Shown here one piece after another: positions 46,155 to 55,691 of a stretch of DNA of 64,000 nt. Below the pieces are notes generated by a model. That model saw nothing but the letters and a program-made list of their open reading frames with translations, searched no databases and was not told where the DNA came from. Position 1 is the first letter of the stretch, and each line of letters begins with the position of its first letter. The DNA lies in NCBI GenBank assembly GCA_003862155.1, contig QOUV01000001.1:62001-126000 (forward strand), given 5' to 3'. Source of the stretch: Lachnospiraceae bacterium. Lineage in GTDB: Bacteria > Bacillota > Clostridia > Lachnospirales > Lachnospiraceae. The translations under genes and the position numbers were made by a program.

Positions 46155-47714
46155 TTATGAAATCATTCCTGAAATAGAACTTGTGTTGCTCTGAAGCTCC
46201 TGCAGCATAGACTCCATCTTCGCAAACTTCTTGTAGTAGCTGTCCTGCATGTCGTTGAGTCTCGTAGTCCACTCTTTTATCTGAGTCGTGTAGCTCGAGT
46301 ACTCGCTTGCCATCTCTTTGTCGTTGTAAACCGTAAATACTGAGCGCAGTGATGTAGATGTCATCTGCTTCTTCAGTGAAGACGAAAGCTTCGTAGTCAG
46401 ATCCTTCATGAAATCAACCACTGAATCGGGATCCTTCGTGATAGCTGTCATAAGCTTGTCTGTCTTCGATGAAACTGATGAATCGTCCTCGTCGCCATCG
46501 ATATGGTACTCGTTCTGTCTGTTTGTAGCCGACTGAAGGATACCCTTCGTCATGATACCGAATGTGGCAAGACTTACCTTCGTTCCGCCATTTCCATTGG
46601 CATCCGCACCCTCAGTATAGACATCCATCATGCCATTGGTCAGAGTAGTCATCAGAGAATCAAGTGTCTGGTCACGTCTCAGGAGTCCGGTCTTGATCTT
46701 CGTCTCCCACTTCTCGACCTGCTTATCAGACATCTGTGACTTCTCATCATCTGTGAGTGGCTCATAGCTGCCTGAGCTTGCGGCATTGTATCTGTCGGTC
46801 AGGTCATTTATCAGGTCGTTGTATGACGAGATAAACTCCTTCACCTTATCGTAGATGCCCTGAGTATCTGTCTGGGTATTGATCGTGATATCACTGTCTG
46901 TCTTTGCGAGCGCCTGGATGTTCAGACCGTTGATGGAGAAGTTGTTCGAGGAGTTTGTATATTTGACTCCGTCCAGTACAATCTCAGCATCTGAGCCATC
47001 TGAACGTTTGGCAGCTGTGCTGGCAGAAACGCCAAGCTTATCCAAAACGTTACCACTTGAAGTAACTTCTGCTCCGGTACTATCAGTTAAAGCCAGCTTA
47101 AAGCTCTGATCCTTTCCTGACTTCTGTGAGCTGATATAGAACCTGTGCTGAGTCTCATCAAAAGAGGCATTCAGCCCTGCCTGCTTCAGTGTATTGACCA
47201 GATCATTTACAGTCGTATCTGCACCGATCTCGAGCGTTGCTGTAGTTTTCGCATTATCGCCAGAGCCTTGTGTTAAAGTAATATTCTGGCCTTCAGTTCC
47301 GCCTAAAGCCGTGAGCTTGGTGCTTCCTGTGACAGCAGTCGAAGTGTTATCCGTACCCTTAATACTTGAAACTTCACCGCCAACGAGTGATGCTCCGGAC
47401 GCAAGTGCATTTATGCTGAGTGTCTGTGTCCCGTTGAACGCTGAACCACCTGCTGAGACCGCAGCCTTCGTTGAGTCAGATGCTGTGACCTTCTGCAGGT
47501 TCCAGGCTGAAGAATATCTGTATTTGTCGAGGCTGTTGTAGAAGTCGTTAATCTTGGTGTTTACTTCCTTCCAGGCATCCTGCTTCCAGGAAAGCTTGGT
47601 CTGTGCCTTTTTATAATTATCAACTTTGGTCTGGTAGTTGCTCGTCAGGGCTGTGACGATCGACTCTGTATCGAGTCCTGATACCATACCACTCATTCTG
47701 ATAGGTGATGACAT
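46155..47714 (-). CDS. fliD: Flagellar filament cap protein FliD (HAP2)
   Basis: A 519-residue protein with the standard N-terminus (MSGMVSGLDTESIVTALTSN, then coiled YKKAQTKLSWKQDAWKEVNT), variable middle domains and the C-terminal coil (MDVYTEG, TTQIKEWTTRLNDMQDSYYK, then SMLQEL). Five copies form the cap that folds flagellin at the filament tip. It follows flaG by 20 bp. The length is normal for the family. Confidence 0.96.
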   Translation of the reverse strand: MSSPIRMSGMVSGLDTESIVTALTSNYQTKVDNYKKAQTKLSWKQDAWKEVNTKINDFYNSLDKYRYSSAWNLQKVTASDSTKAAVSAGGSAFNGTQTLSINALASGASLVGGEVSSIKGTDNTSTAVTGSTKLTALGGTEGQNITLTQGSGDNAKTTATLEIGADTTVNDLVNTLKQAGLNASFDETQHRFYISSQKSGKDQSFKLALTDSTGAEVTSSGNVLDKLGVSASTAAKRSDGSDAEIVLDGVKYTNSSNNFSINGLNIQALAKTDSDITINTQTDTQGIYDKVKEFISSYNDLINDLTDRYNAASSGSYEPLTDDEKSQMSDKQVEKWETKIKTGLLRRDQTLDSLMTTLTNGMMDVYTEGADANGNGGTKVSLATFGIMTKGILQSATNRQNEYHIDGDEDDSSVSSKTDKLMTAITKDPDSVVDFMKDLTTKLSSSLKKQMTSTSLRSVFTVYNDKEMASEYSSYTTQIKEWTTRLNDMQDSYYKKFAKMESMLQELQSNTSSISGMIS

Positions 47715-47734
47715 AGCCTTTTCTCCTTTGTAAA

Positions 47735-48208
47735 TTACTTCTTCTCGTCAACTAAAATTCCTGCAAGCTCCCAAACCTTCGCTATCATATCGAGCGTCTT
47801 CTCTGGCGGAAACTCCTTAATCACTTTCCTCGTATCGCAATCGACGATCTTTATAGTGACACGATTTGTCTTTTCGTGAATGCCAAAAACAGCTTCTGTG
47901 CCATGCGCGTACTTGTTAATAGCAGATACAGCCTGCTTTATCTGCTCTCTCTGCTTCTTCTCAAGCTTCTCTTTATCCTTCTTCTCAGAGATAATATCAG
48001 CCACCTGATCTGCTGTCTGCTGCTGTGATGAGATCTTCGATTCATTCACGTCGGCAGACTCTGCATTAACCGGATCTATGTCCTGAGTTTTCCCGCTTCC
48101 CAATACCTTCGTATCTGGAGAATCGCCTTCTGTCTGTGAGGAATTACTCACTGTATAGCTTCCCTGCTGTGAGTATCCTGACTTCACTGATATGTCCATA
48201 ACTGCCAC
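47735..48208 (-). CDS. flaG: FlaG family protein
   Basis: A 157-residue protein. The C-terminal FlaG domain reads INKYAHGTEAVFGIHEKTNR then VTIKIVDCDTRKVIKEFPPE. The N-terminal half is Ser/Gln-rich and disordered. FlaG affects filament length in several species. It stands just ahead of fliD and behind a sequence with a perfect sigma-28 -10 box. Confidence 0.92.
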   Translation of the reverse strand: MAVMDISVKSGYSQQGSYTVSNSSQTEGDSPDTKVLGSGKTQDIDPVNAESADVNESKISSQQQTADQVADIISEKKDKEKLEKKQREQIKQAVSAINKYAHGTEAVFGIHEKTNRVTIKIVDCDTRKVIKEFPPEKTLDMIAKVWELAGILVDEKK

Positions 48209-48254
48209 CTCCGTGTATTGGCAATGTATAAACTACACCTGTATTTCAGTTCTA

Positions 48255-48281
48255 ATATCGGCAATTGTAAAAAAAAATACA
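48255..48281 (-). promoter_or_regulatory. Putative sigma-28 promoter of flaG-fliD-fliS
   Basis: Minus strand GCCGATAT (48255-48262) matches the sigma-28/SigD -10 consensus fully. The -35 position 15 bp upstream reads TGTA, a poor match to TAAA. Confidence 0.5.
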
Positions 48282-48362
48282 ACCCATGTCATTATATGGA
48301 TTGCATTTTTTTTGCATTTTTTGTCGTTCACAGGAGTTCGGGCGAATAACATATATAAAAAA

Positions 48363-48578
48363 TCACAGAAGATCCTTCAGGTTCTGAACGTTCTTTGTGT
48401 TCATTGCCTCTTCATTCTCCTTCTGGATCTGCTCGTATATCTCCTTACGGTAAATTGAAACATTCTTCGGAGCCTGGATGCCGAGTTTCACATGATCCCC
48501 CTTGACTTCCATGACTGTGACAACAATGTTTCCATTGATAATGATCGATTCATCTTTTTTTCTGGTAAGAGCCAGCAT
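48363..48578 (-). CDS. csrA: Translational regulator CsrA
   Basis: A 71-residue CsrA: MLALTRKKDESIIINGNIVV then KLGIQAPKNVSIYRKEIYEQ, the dimer that binds GGA motifs in mRNA leaders. In Firmicutes its main target is the flagellin (hag) mRNA, and FliW antagonises it. It starts 2 bp after the fliW stop. The flagellin gene is not in this window. Confidence 0.97.
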   Translation of the reverse strand: MLALTRKKDESIIINGNIVVTVMEVKGDHVKLGIQAPKNVSIYRKEIYEQIQKENEEAMNTKNVQNLKDLL

Positions 48579-48580
48579 AT

Positions 48581-49054
48581 TCAGGCCTCCTTTCCGCTCT
48601 TGCGGGCTGCAAGGATATCATATACCGGAGTCTTGACTGCGACGTCGTCCTCCACCATGACCTGTGCGCCTTTCAAGGTATCAGTGTTGATGATAAAAGG
48701 AGCTTTAAGGTTCACCGTCATTTTCTTTATATCAGATGGAACGCTGATCGTCACCAGGCAGTACGTGTTCAAAGGTGTCAGCTTTCCGATGTCCGTCAGC
48801 AGATCGTCGTCTATCACCGGATTGTAGTCCGGAAAAATATCCACCGGCATTACTACAGGCATGGCAAACTGCGGCTCGTCCATAGACTGAAGATACATCA
48901 GCGCCGTCTGGTCCTCCTTCGATCCTTTGCCATCCAGATCATAGATCAGGGTAAATTTCTGCATGTCCGGAAAACCGATGATTCCTCCCGGGAACTCTAT
49001 AATCTTGTCATCGGCGATATCTATCTCTCCAAATAGTCTTGTGTTTACCTTCAT
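48581..49054 (-). CDS. fliW: Flagellar assembly factor FliW
   Basis: A 157-residue protein (VNTRLFGEIDIADDKIIEFP then GGIIGFPDMQKFTLI; LTPLNTYCLVTISVP). FliW binds either flagellin or CsrA, so that flagellin is translated only when it is being exported. It lies between flgL and csrA in the canonical order and is tightly linked to csrA. Confidence 0.96.
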   Translation of the reverse strand: MKVNTRLFGEIDIADDKIIEFPGGIIGFPDMQKFTLIYDLDGKGSKEDQTALMYLQSMDEPQFAMPVVMPVDIFPDYNPVIDDDLLTDIGKLTPLNTYCLVTISVPSDIKKMTVNLKAPFIINTDTLKGAQVMVEDDVAVKTPVYDILAARKSGKEA

Positions 49055-49107
49055 TTGATTTCCTTCCCTTCCTGGGGTGTCAATGATTTTTCAACGAATC
49101 AGTATTG

Positions 49108-50865
49108 TCAGATATAGTTCAGAAGCGACTGCTGGCCAAGCTTTCCTGCTGCCACAAGCGATGCCTGGTAGGCAGTGTAGTACGCCGTATAATTCATCAT
49201 AATAGTCGACAGGTCGAGGTTGTCGTTCTTGCTCTTTAAGTCGGTAACTGACTCCTGCTGCTCATCCATTCTAGTCTTTGTCATCGAAAGCTCATCTCCG
49301 CGGCATCCGAGTGTGGTCTCGGCGAGATTTGCCTTATTCAGGTAAGTGTCGCAGTTTCCAAGAACTCTCTCGAATTCGTCCTGCATGTAGTCCTTGTAGT
49401 AGTCGTATTCCTTGCTCGCAGCTGTGTACCACTCTGAAAGTTTCTTCTGTGTTTCAGAACCCTGATAATCCGAGTCCTTCATCAGTGCTGAAATCTTCTC
49501 GCGCTTCTCATACGCATTCTGCGTATTCGTGATAACGGAAGTAAGGTCCTTCATATCCTGCTGAACAGATGAGTCAAATATCTCATTTGCCTGGAGGTTT
49601 ACAGTAAGTGTCTGATTTACAGCCACCGTGTAATTGATATCGTATGAAATATCCGATCTGTTGTAAACGAGCCTGCTGCCAACCGTTCCATCGAGATCGC
49701 TGTAATTTACACCGGTATTGTCAACGCAGTCGTAATAGTACTCCGGCTTCAGCTCACCAGCTGAAAAAGAGTTCTTATCGTAATTGACAGAAACCGCCGT
49801 CTCCTTTGCTGACATATCATCAGAAGCACCTTTTCCAAAGACAATATCGCCAGTCTCTTTTATAAGGACAGCTGCATCGTCCGGAACGTACTTTGTCTGC
49901 TTACCTTGCTTATCAGCGCTCCAGCCTGCCCAGTCGGCTTCATTCTCAAAAACATATACTGTCTTAGGCTCTGCACCTGATGTAGATCCCGATACCGTAT
50001 AATAATCATAATTAATTGTGTTGGTATTGCCGGCCGTATCCTTAACTGACCTCGAAGTAGATTGTTTGGTGCTGCCATATGTGAGATTTCCACTGGTATC
50101 AGCTTTTGCAAGAGGCGGGATTCTTTTCTCATCCTGTACTACAAATTGAAAGGTATTCGAAACAGTTTCTCCACTTGTGTTCTTGTATGAAAATACGAGA
50201 CTCTCCACATCAGAAATATTATCGTATCCGAGGCGAAGCCTCTTGTATGAAGAGTCCTGAATCGTGATATCATCCTTTGTAAGTGCGTTGGAGCTGTCTA
50301 GTTTATTCACTTCACTGGCATTGGAAGGAACCTCTACGTTGTGGTTGAAATACTTGACCTTCTCGAAGTCGTTTGCCGAAAGCTCCTGAGTGATGTTGTA
50401 CTTCTTGTCGCAGTCGGCATCGGTGAAGACTAGGGTCTTGTCTGTGCGGTATCCTGTGAAGACAGTACGGCCGGCATAGTCTGCGTTTCCCTGTGCGAAG
50501 ATCGACTTCTGGAGAGCTTCGAGCTGCTGGAGGATAGTTTTCCTGTCGTCCTGCTGCATCGTACCTGTAGAACCCTGAACGCAGTATTTCTTCAGGTCGG
50601 TGATATTTTCAATGATATTGTTCAGAGCTGTCTCGGTGACGTTCATCCACTCTTCAGCATCAGGGATATTTGTCTCGTAGTACTGATTGATCTTTGAAAG
50701 TCTCGTCTGGAGTGAAAGAGACCTGACAGCGACTACCGGGTCATCCGACGGACGCTGGATCTTCGTCTGTGTGGTCATCTGATTCTCACCCTGGTCGACT
50801 AAGATCTTATTGCTGTTTATGTTTGATGCAGCGTTATGCAATATCATATTGTTGGTTATTCTCAT
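49108..50865 (-). CDS. flgL: Flagellar hook-filament junction protein FlgL (HAP3)
   Basis: A 585-residue protein. The flagellin-like N-terminus (MRITNNMILHNAASNINSNK and IQRPSDDPVVAVRSLSLQTR) and the C-terminal helices (MTKTRMDEQQESVTDLKSKN, AYYTAYQASLVAAGKLGQQS) are standard. About 290 residues of acidic, variable sequence lie in the middle, making it nearly twice the usual FlgL length. It joins the hook to the filament with FlgK. It is 10 bp after the second flgK. Confidence 0.93.
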   Translation of the reverse strand: MRITNNMILHNAASNINSNKILVDQGENQMTTQTKIQRPSDDPVVAVRSLSLQTRLSKINQYYETNIPDAEEWMNVTETALNNIIENITDLKKYCVQGSTGTMQQDDRKTILQQLEALQKSIFAQGNADYAGRTVFTGYRTDKTLVFTDADCDKKYNITQELSANDFEKVKYFNHNVEVPSNASEVNKLDSSNALTKDDITIQDSSYKRLRLGYDNISDVESLVFSYKNTSGETVSNTFQFVVQDEKRIPPLAKADTSGNLTYGSTKQSTSRSVKDTAGNTNTINYDYYTVSGSTSGAEPKTVYVFENEADWAGWSADKQGKQTKYVPDDAAVLIKETGDIVFGKGASDDMSAKETAVSVNYDKNSFSAGELKPEYYYDCVDNTGVNYSDLDGTVGSRLVYNRSDISYDINYTVAVNQTLTVNLQANEIFDSSVQQDMKDLTSVITNTQNAYEKREKISALMKDSDYQGSETQKKLSEWYTAASKEYDYYKDYMQDEFERVLGNCDTYLNKANLAETTLGCRGDELSMTKTRMDEQQESVTDLKSKNDNLDLSTIMMNYTAYYTAYQASLVAAGKLGQQSLLNYI

Positions 50866-50875
50866 AAAAGCCTCC

Positions 50876-53041
50876 TTATACTCCGGTACGAAGTATCAGC
50901 TGGTCATACATTTCTGAAAGAGTGGAGATAACTTTGCAGGAGAGGTTGTAAGCGTTCAGGAACTTCACAAGGTTCATGGCCTCCTCATCCTTGTCGACTC
51001 CCGATACAGACTGTCTCTGCGTGTCAATCGACTTCTGAATCGCCTTGTAATTTTTCGTAAACTGCGTGCACTCCTGTGTGTCGACAGTCACATCCGCGTA
51101 GATTCTCTGAAGGAATTTATCACCTGTGCCATCCTTGTAGAGAGTCGTCTTGTCCTCGAGGTCTAACATCTGCTGCATGATATCGTAGGTATCATAGCCC
51201 AGGTCCTTATTTCCATTGTAGCTCTTGTTTATAGTCGTCGAAAAAAGCGAAGGGCTCTTGGAAACAGCATCGGCAATCTTTATGTCTGATGCTGTAAGCT
51301 TGTAATAGCTGTTGGACGTTCCTGTGATCCTTCCGTCTTTGTATGAGCCATTGTCATCTTTTTTGGTGGCGTGTACCGTCTCACGCTTGTCATTTACGAC
51401 ACTGTTTTTGTTTGCGTCTGTCGTATAGTAATTATTGTCTACTGCCGAATCAGTTGTAAAATCAAGCTCGGTATTTGAAGAACTCTGCGAAGTATTATCA
51501 GCTACGAAAATCGATCTGCCGCTGTCTCCATTGGCGTCCTGTCCGCTCTTCTGGATCTTGTTGAAAGCCTTCGCAAATTTGCGGAGGAAAGCATTCATCT
51601 CGTTCTGATAATACGGAATTCCCTTGAAATCCACACTGGAGCCGACTGTAGCGGTATGTCCTGCTACATGTCCGATCTCCTTTGCTGAAATAGGCTCCTT
51701 AAGCTCGAAAATATAGGAAACTACCTTTCCACTCTCATCCGTTTGTGCAAAAAATGAATTGTACTCGTACTTGTGATTGTTCACATAAATTGCACCCTGC
51801 TCCGGCATGTTCATTCTGTCGGCATCAGTGATATTGATTCCCTCTTTTATTTTAATATACGAAGAGCTGTATTCACCCTTCGGATTCTCTACTATCGAGC
51901 CATCGCTGTTTGTCACAATCTGTCCGATCTTATCCGGATCATTCGTAAAGGCATTTCCACTATTAGGAGATATTGTGCCTTCTGAAGTCTGGGAACCGTT
52001 ACCACTTGTCACATAGATCATCGGCTTTACGAGCTCGGCTGTTCCCTGGAGATTCTCCTGGTCATTTCCATCTCTTATCTCAAGAAGACCCCGGAGCTTT
52101 CCAGCCTGATTCGTGCCATATAAATTCAGACTCTGTCCACTGTACCTGCCATCTTTGGCCCAGGTCACATCGTAGAGGCCGTCAACATCTGACTGGTTAT
52201 ACTTCTTATCGCGGGCGCTGACCTGAAGAGGGTTGTAGTCGTAATTGTCTACAAGAAGCTGTCCGCCGACTTTTACAGTGAATGTAGTGGCGCCTGTGTA
52301 AATCTCCTCTGTATTAGGATTTTTCTTCGCAAGCTCCTTACTGCGGCTGTCGCGGACCTTGACTTCCTCTGTCTCCACAGATACATACTCTGAAAGCTGA
52401 TCAATAAGCAGCTCTCTCTGGTCACGGAGCTCATTGGCATTCGGGTGCCCCGCCTCAGTCTCTATAAGATTGATCTGCTTATTTAAAACCGAGATTTTCT
52501 TGGCAATAGAATTTATCGAATCAACCGTATCCTTGATCTGGTCGTTGACATCTGTCTGGAGTGTCTTTAAGCTCTCGGCGTTCTGATTAAAGTAGTCACA
52601 AAGCTCTTTGGCAGTGCTTACAAACTGAGCTCTCTTTGTGTTGTCTCCGGCATTATTTTTTACAGTGTCGAGAGCGTTGAACATCTTAGCGTATATAGTC
52701 GAAAAACCCGGATTCGAGGCATTATCAGTAAAGTAATCCTCGATCTGCTTCATATAATATTCCTCGATGTTCATCTGACCGTAATTCGACTGATTCTCCC
52801 AGTACTTCACGTTGTAATACTGGTCTCTCATACGGGTCACGGAATCAGTTGAAACACCGGTGCTTATGGCCCCGTATCGGGTATAGGCACGCAGTGAGAT
52901 TGCCGATGAAACATTCACCTGCTGTCTCGAATAGCCCTCGGTCTTAAGGTTCGAGACGTTGTTTCCGGTCGTATTTATTTTTGCCTGAAATGCATTGAGT
53001 CCGGATGCCGCTATTCCCAATCCGAAAAATGTAGATGCCAT
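50876..53041 (-). CDS. flgK: Flagellar hook-associated protein FlgK, copy 2
   Basis: A 721-residue FlgK. It begins MASTFFGLGIAASGLNAFQA with INTTGNNVSNLKTEGYSRQQ, the rod/hook-type N-terminal helix, and ends with DEEAMNLVKFLNAYNLSCKV then ISTLSEMYDQLI. The middle carries variable domains. It is 12 bp downstream of a second, different flgK-like gene and 10 bp upstream of flgL. Both ends needed for polymerisation are intact. Confidence 0.92.
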   Translation of the reverse strand: MASTFFGLGIAASGLNAFQAKINTTGNNVSNLKTEGYSRQQVNVSSAISLRAYTRYGAISTGVSTDSVTRMRDQYYNVKYWENQSNYGQMNIEEYYMKQIEDYFTDNASNPGFSTIYAKMFNALDTVKNNAGDNTKRAQFVSTAKELCDYFNQNAESLKTLQTDVNDQIKDTVDSINSIAKKISVLNKQINLIETEAGHPNANELRDQRELLIDQLSEYVSVETEEVKVRDSRSKELAKKNPNTEEIYTGATTFTVKVGGQLLVDNYDYNPLQVSARDKKYNQSDVDGLYDVTWAKDGRYSGQSLNLYGTNQAGKLRGLLEIRDGNDQENLQGTAELVKPMIYVTSGNGSQTSEGTISPNSGNAFTNDPDKIGQIVTNSDGSIVENPKGEYSSSYIKIKEGINITDADRMNMPEQGAIYVNNHKYEYNSFFAQTDESGKVVSYIFELKEPISAKEIGHVAGHTATVGSSVDFKGIPYYQNEMNAFLRKFAKAFNKIQKSGQDANGDSGRSIFVADNTSQSSSNTELDFTTDSAVDNNYYTTDANKNSVVNDKRETVHATKKDDNGSYKDGRITGTSNSYYKLTASDIKIADAVSKSPSLFSTTINKSYNGNKDLGYDTYDIMQQMLDLEDKTTLYKDGTGDKFLQRIYADVTVDTQECTQFTKNYKAIQKSIDTQRQSVSGVDKDEEAMNLVKFLNAYNLSCKVISTLSEMYDQLILRTGV

Positions 53042-53053
53042 AAATCTGCTCCT

Positions 53054-54994
53054 TTATGTCAATGAGTTCAAAAGCACATCGATCATCGATGTGATAGTAT
53101 TCATAAATCGTGACGATGCGTTGTAGGCGTTCTGGTATTTGATCATATTCTCGAGCTCCTCATCAGCATTGACTCCGATAACGCCTTCGCGGCTCGAGGA
53201 AACACTTTCGACTGTGTCTGAGAGGACCTCGGATGTGGTCTTGTAGACATTTCCCTTATCTGCGAGATCTCCAATGTACTTCGTATAGAATCCGTTGAAA
53301 GTCGTCGGTGTCGTATCTGCCGGATTCAGCTTGAAATCCTCGTTATCCCAGCACTCGTATATCTTTCTAGCAATGTCGTATGCGATATCGTCATTCTGAT
53401 GAAGGTTCGACGAATCACTGTTTAAAGTTCCGCTCAGATGCTTGTAAGGAATCCTGTTCGGCTGCTCTACAAGCTTTGAATTTACAGTCAGCTGTGAGAG
53501 TGTGTACTGGCTCGCCAGATCTGAATCATCTTCCTTATTGTAAACATACATATCGAGAGTCGACCCATCATTGCAGGAAAGAGTGACCTTCGAATATCTC
53601 TGGTATTTGGTGGCATTTTCATTTTTATCTCCTACCACCCTTGAAAACAGTTCGTTTGGAGGAAGCTTGCCATCGGCCCCGACAACGGCATAATCCTGAT
53701 CCATGATCTTGATCTTATCCGCGTCGGTCTTCATTTTGTAAGTCACTCCGTTGACAGTAAACTCAGTGTCATTATCGTACAGTTCCTTAAGCTTCTGGTT
53801 AAACTCAGTCTTTGTAGAATCATCACCGCTCCTGTCATAGATTGTCTGAACAGTGGAAACAGGTGAAAGCAGATCGTTGATATTCGAAGCTACTTTGTTC
53901 ATCATACGATCGAGCTCCGCCTGTGCGTTCATGATCACTGACTTGCCGAGCCCCGCCTTCTTGCGGCCATCATCTTTTGAGATTATCGTATCTGAATACT
54001 CGTTGGCCCCGATCTCATTCATTTCACCATCATCTGTCGTCCTGTAAAAATCCCTGTAGGTCGCGCGGTGGTCGCCCCTCATCAAAAGCAGTGACTTGAC
54101 TTCTCCGATATCCTGGTTCTTCGCCGTATCCGTAAGATAGGTATCAAATACGTATCTTTTCTCCTGATGGCTGCCAGAGCTTTTCGACAGCTGCTGCCAG
54201 TAAGGTGTAACGAATCCGGTCGTATTGTCGGTGTCAAGTGAGATCGGATAAACTCTGTCTTCACTGACAAATTCAACTCCTTCGATACTTACCTTGACTA
54301 CGCCTTCAGGTGTCTCCTTCGTTGAAATTTCGCAGAACTTCGAGAGGTCATCGATAAGCTTGTCCCTGGTGTCACGGTCCGCCATCGCTGTCTCGACACC
54401 GCCTGCCTCTGTAGCCTGGATCGTGACATTCAGCTTCTGGATCTTTTTTCCAATGGAATTGATCTGGTCGATATCGTCCTTTATCTTCTGGTTAACATTG
54501 TCCTGATAATCTGAAAGTCCCTGATACACTGACTTGGCGCGGCTTAAGAAAAGCTGCGATTTCTGGACCACGAGGTTCTGTATTTCCTCTGCAGCCGGAT
54601 TTGTCGCATACTGGCTGAACGCATCATAGAGTGATTCGATCGAACTCGAAAAAGCCGTGCCCTCACCCTCTCTGAGGAAATTCTCGACTTCACCCGTGGC
54701 TTCGTAAGCAGCATCGTAATAAGCCTTACGACCGCTCTCCTGTCTGTAAGCCCGATCGAGGAACTGATCTCTCTGATGGATGACATCACCGATCTTGAGG
54801 CCAAGTCCGGTCTGCTGGTTCGAAATAGCGGACTTTCCTGTCGGCAGATAAATCTGATCTGAAAAAAATGTCCTCTGTCTTACGTACCCTGTGGTATCCA
54901 TATTCGAGAGGTTATTAGCTACAACGTTAAGGCCATGCTGGGAATTCTGGATTCCGGACGCCCCAACGTATAAGCTTCCAAAACTGTTTGCCAT
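53054..54994 (-). CDS. flgK: Flagellar hook-associated protein FlgK, copy 1
   Basis: A 646-residue FlgK. It begins MANSFGSLYVGASGIQNSQH with LNVVANNLSNMDTTGYVRQR and ends with NADEELENMIKYQNAYNASS then RFMNTITSMIDVLLNSL. The conserved ends match the family, while the middle differs from copy 2. It is nearest to flgM-flgN. Two tandem FlgK genes suggest a junction made of two protein types, or division of labour. Confidence 0.92.
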   Translation of the reverse strand: MANSFGSLYVGASGIQNSQHGLNVVANNLSNMDTTGYVRQRTFFSDQIYLPTGKSAISNQQTGLGLKIGDVIHQRDQFLDRAYRQESGRKAYYDAAYEATGEVENFLREGEGTAFSSSIESLYDAFSQYATNPAAEEIQNLVVQKSQLFLSRAKSVYQGLSDYQDNVNQKIKDDIDQINSIGKKIQKLNVTIQATEAGGVETAMADRDTRDKLIDDLSKFCEISTKETPEGVVKVSIEGVEFVSEDRVYPISLDTDNTTGFVTPYWQQLSKSSGSHQEKRYVFDTYLTDTAKNQDIGEVKSLLLMRGDHRATYRDFYRTTDDGEMNEIGANEYSDTIISKDDGRKKAGLGKSVIMNAQAELDRMMNKVASNINDLLSPVSTVQTIYDRSGDDSTKTEFNQKLKELYDNDTEFTVNGVTYKMKTDADKIKIMDQDYAVVGADGKLPPNELFSRVVGDKNENATKYQRYSKVTLSCNDGSTLDMYVYNKEDDSDLASQYTLSQLTVNSKLVEQPNRIPYKHLSGTLNSDSSNLHQNDDIAYDIARKIYECWDNEDFKLNPADTTPTTFNGFYTKYIGDLADKGNVYKTTSEVLSDTVESVSSSREGVIGVNADEELENMIKYQNAYNASSRFMNTITSMIDVLLNSLT

Positions 54995-55006
54995 AATTTA
55001 CTCCTG

Positions 55007-55522
55007 TTACTGCTTCAGATCAAAGCCGCCACTCGGCAGCACGTCTCCGGTGTTATATGCGTGTTTATCGTAATTTCCTGTCTCGGGTGCTTTCTTCAGA
55101 TTCTCAAAGAGGTTCAGATCGAACTGTGTCATCTCGAGAGCCTGGTTTAAAAGAATCTGGATCTGCTCATTCAGCTTGTGCATCCTGGTCGCAGCATTCA
55201 CAAGTTCCCTCTTCGCATCGTTAAGCTTCTTCTGCTCTTGTGGCTGATTGTCGAGGAGATCTATAACCTGTGTGACAGTCAGGATCTCGTTATCGTGTCC
55301 CATAACGACTGACATATCAGTCAGGTTCTTGACACGGCGGTTCTCAAGATTCTTCAGACGGCTCGTGATCGTCTCTTCCTCGGTATTTATGTTCTGAAGC
55401 TCTTTGAGCTTCCTCTGGACTATAGCTTTTCTCTTCTTCTGTGACAGGTCGTAGAGCTCATCATAACCCTTCGTTTCCTCCTGCATCACAGAGATAAGTT
55501 CTTCTGCAAGACTTGCCATCAT
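55007..55522 (-). CDS. flgN: FlgN-type flagellar export chaperone
   Basis: A 171-residue, helical, charged protein with the FlgN pattern (MASLAEELISVMQEETKGYD; LNEQIQILLNQALEMTQFDL). FlgN escorts FlgK and FlgL to the export gate. There are two adjacent ATG codons after AAGGAG; the second (55519) has the better spacing. It lies between flgM and flgK, behind two hairpins. Confidence 0.88.
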   Translation of the reverse strand: MMASLAEELISVMQEETKGYDELYDLSQKKRKAIVQRKLKELQNINTEEETITSRLKNLENRRVKNLTDMSVVMGHDNEILTVTQVIDLLDNQPQEQKKLNDAKRELVNAATRMHKLNEQIQILLNQALEMTQFDLNLFENLKKAPETGNYDKHAYNTGDVLPSGGFDLKQ

Positions 55523-55542
55523 TTCTCCTTATCACGCAAAAA

Positions 55543-55577
55543 GCGGAAGGACCCTTCGCAATGAAAGGCCCATCCGC
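55543..55577 (-). terminator. Terminator-like hairpin before flgN
   Basis: On the minus strand a 15-bp stem with two G-U pairs and one mismatch (loop 5 nt) is followed by five T residues. It lies about 20 bp upstream of the flgN start, inside the flagellar operon. Confidence 0.6.
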
Positions 55578-55588
55578 CCGTACATAAA

Positions 55589-55604
55589 AAGCAGCCCGCT
55601 GCTT
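55589..55604 (-). terminator. Second terminator-like hairpin between flgM and flgN
   Basis: On the minus strand AAGCAG-CGGG-CTGCTT followed by a T-run (TTTTTAT). It lies just upstream of the larger hairpin, giving two tandem stop-like structures. Confidence 0.5.
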
Positions 55605-55691
55605 CGTATATCGTCCCGTCCCTGGAACCTGGGTGAATTCATAACCCCACGGACATCCATGTCGACGAGGTAACAATTCATGCTAAAAAAA

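Noticed and set aside
55461..55676. A 71-codon frame between flgM and flgN
   Set aside because: It covers the two hairpins and overlaps flgN in another frame; no ribosome binding site and no protein-like character.
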